Below, in pieces: positions 31,834 to 31,843 of a DNA stretch of 31,843 nt. A program made the position numbers and the translations under genes. Each line of letters opens with the position of its first letter. The stretch's first letter is position 1. The DNA is from Cryomorphaceae bacterium (GTDB lineage: Bacteria > Bacteroidota > Bacteroidia > Flavobacteriales > BACL11). The notes under the pieces were generated by a model. The model saw only the letters and a list, made by a program, of their open reading frames with translations. It did not search any database and was not told the DNA's origin. The DNA is taken from contig CATIQX010000037.1 in assembly GCA_949531795.1 (NCBI GenBank), positions 1 to 31,843 on the forward strand, read 5' to 3'.

Positions 31834-31843
31834 ATGCTAGTAA
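31834..31843 (+). CDS. first codons of a gene cut by the window end
   Basis: ATG CTA GTA A follows a strong promoter and an A-rich leader, so a gene starts here. Only M-L-V is visible. Ribosomal protein S21 of Bacteroidota often begins MLVIPV or similar, which would suit a strong promoter, but three residues cannot decide this. Confidence 0.45.

Overview
The window reads as chromosome of an AT-rich member of the Bacteroidota, most likely in the order Flavobacteriales. Four kinds of evidence point there. (1) There are three type IX secretion (T9SS) cargo proteins: two with type A sorting tails and one SprB-repeat protein with a gliding-motility-type C-terminal domain. There is also a PorE-like TPR/propeller/OmpA protein. 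(2) SecD and SecF are fused. (3) Glutamine synthetase is of type II, and PurM is of the form seen in Bacteroidota. (4) Promoters match the Bacteroidota consensus (TTTG, about 19 nt, TAnnTTTG) instead of the sigma-70 form, and start codons are preceded by A-rich sequence more often than by a Shine-Dalgarno. I see no rRNA, tRNA, CRISPR array, insertion sequence or prophage. No gap between genes reaches 300 bases.

Layout. 1-1503: end of rpsA, closed by an intrinsic terminator. 1557-5043: a tightly packed unit of pyrR, pyrB, a small STAS-like protein, a T9SS cargo protein and rnz. 5081-7987: a large SprB-repeat surface protein with its own promoter. 7974-14027 (minus strand): a seven-gene unit read in the order dapD, GT4 glycosyltransferase, GT2 glycosyltransferase, tsaC, cca, PRiA4_ORF3-like protein, miaA, with genes abutting or overlapping throughout. 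14181-16355 (minus): a secreted FG-GAP/VCBS propeller protein. 16517-19774: protein export, secDF then tatA. 19986-20993: glnA (GSII). 21089-23107: PorE-like OmpA-family protein. 23165-26223: purM, prfA, pyrF. 26220-26969 (minus): YdcF/DUF218 membrane protein. 27070-31778: a compact run holding two single-domain PspC proteins either side of a membrane coiled-coil protein, then an RmlD-like reductase, an AGCS amino-acid carrier, apt and an acyl-CoA dehydrogenase. 31781-31843: a clear promoter and the first codons of a gene cut by the window edge.

Themes. Nucleotide metabolism recurs (pyrR, pyrB, pyrF, purM, apt), as do translation and tRNA maturation (rpsA, rnz, cca, tsaC, miaA, prfA) and envelope export (secDF, tatA, the PorE-like protein and three T9SS cargoes). 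Most content is housekeeping.

The least explained features are these: the PspC / coiled-coil / PspC trio, whose third gene is only 54 codons; a terminator-shaped hairpin inside the start of rnz, just after a T9SS cargo gene; terminators whose T-tract runs straight into the next, apparently leaderless, promoter; a perfect 9-bp dyad upstream of glnA; and a PyrR that has no room for an attenuator. None of these amounts to a demonstrated new system. The PspC trio is the best candidate for one.
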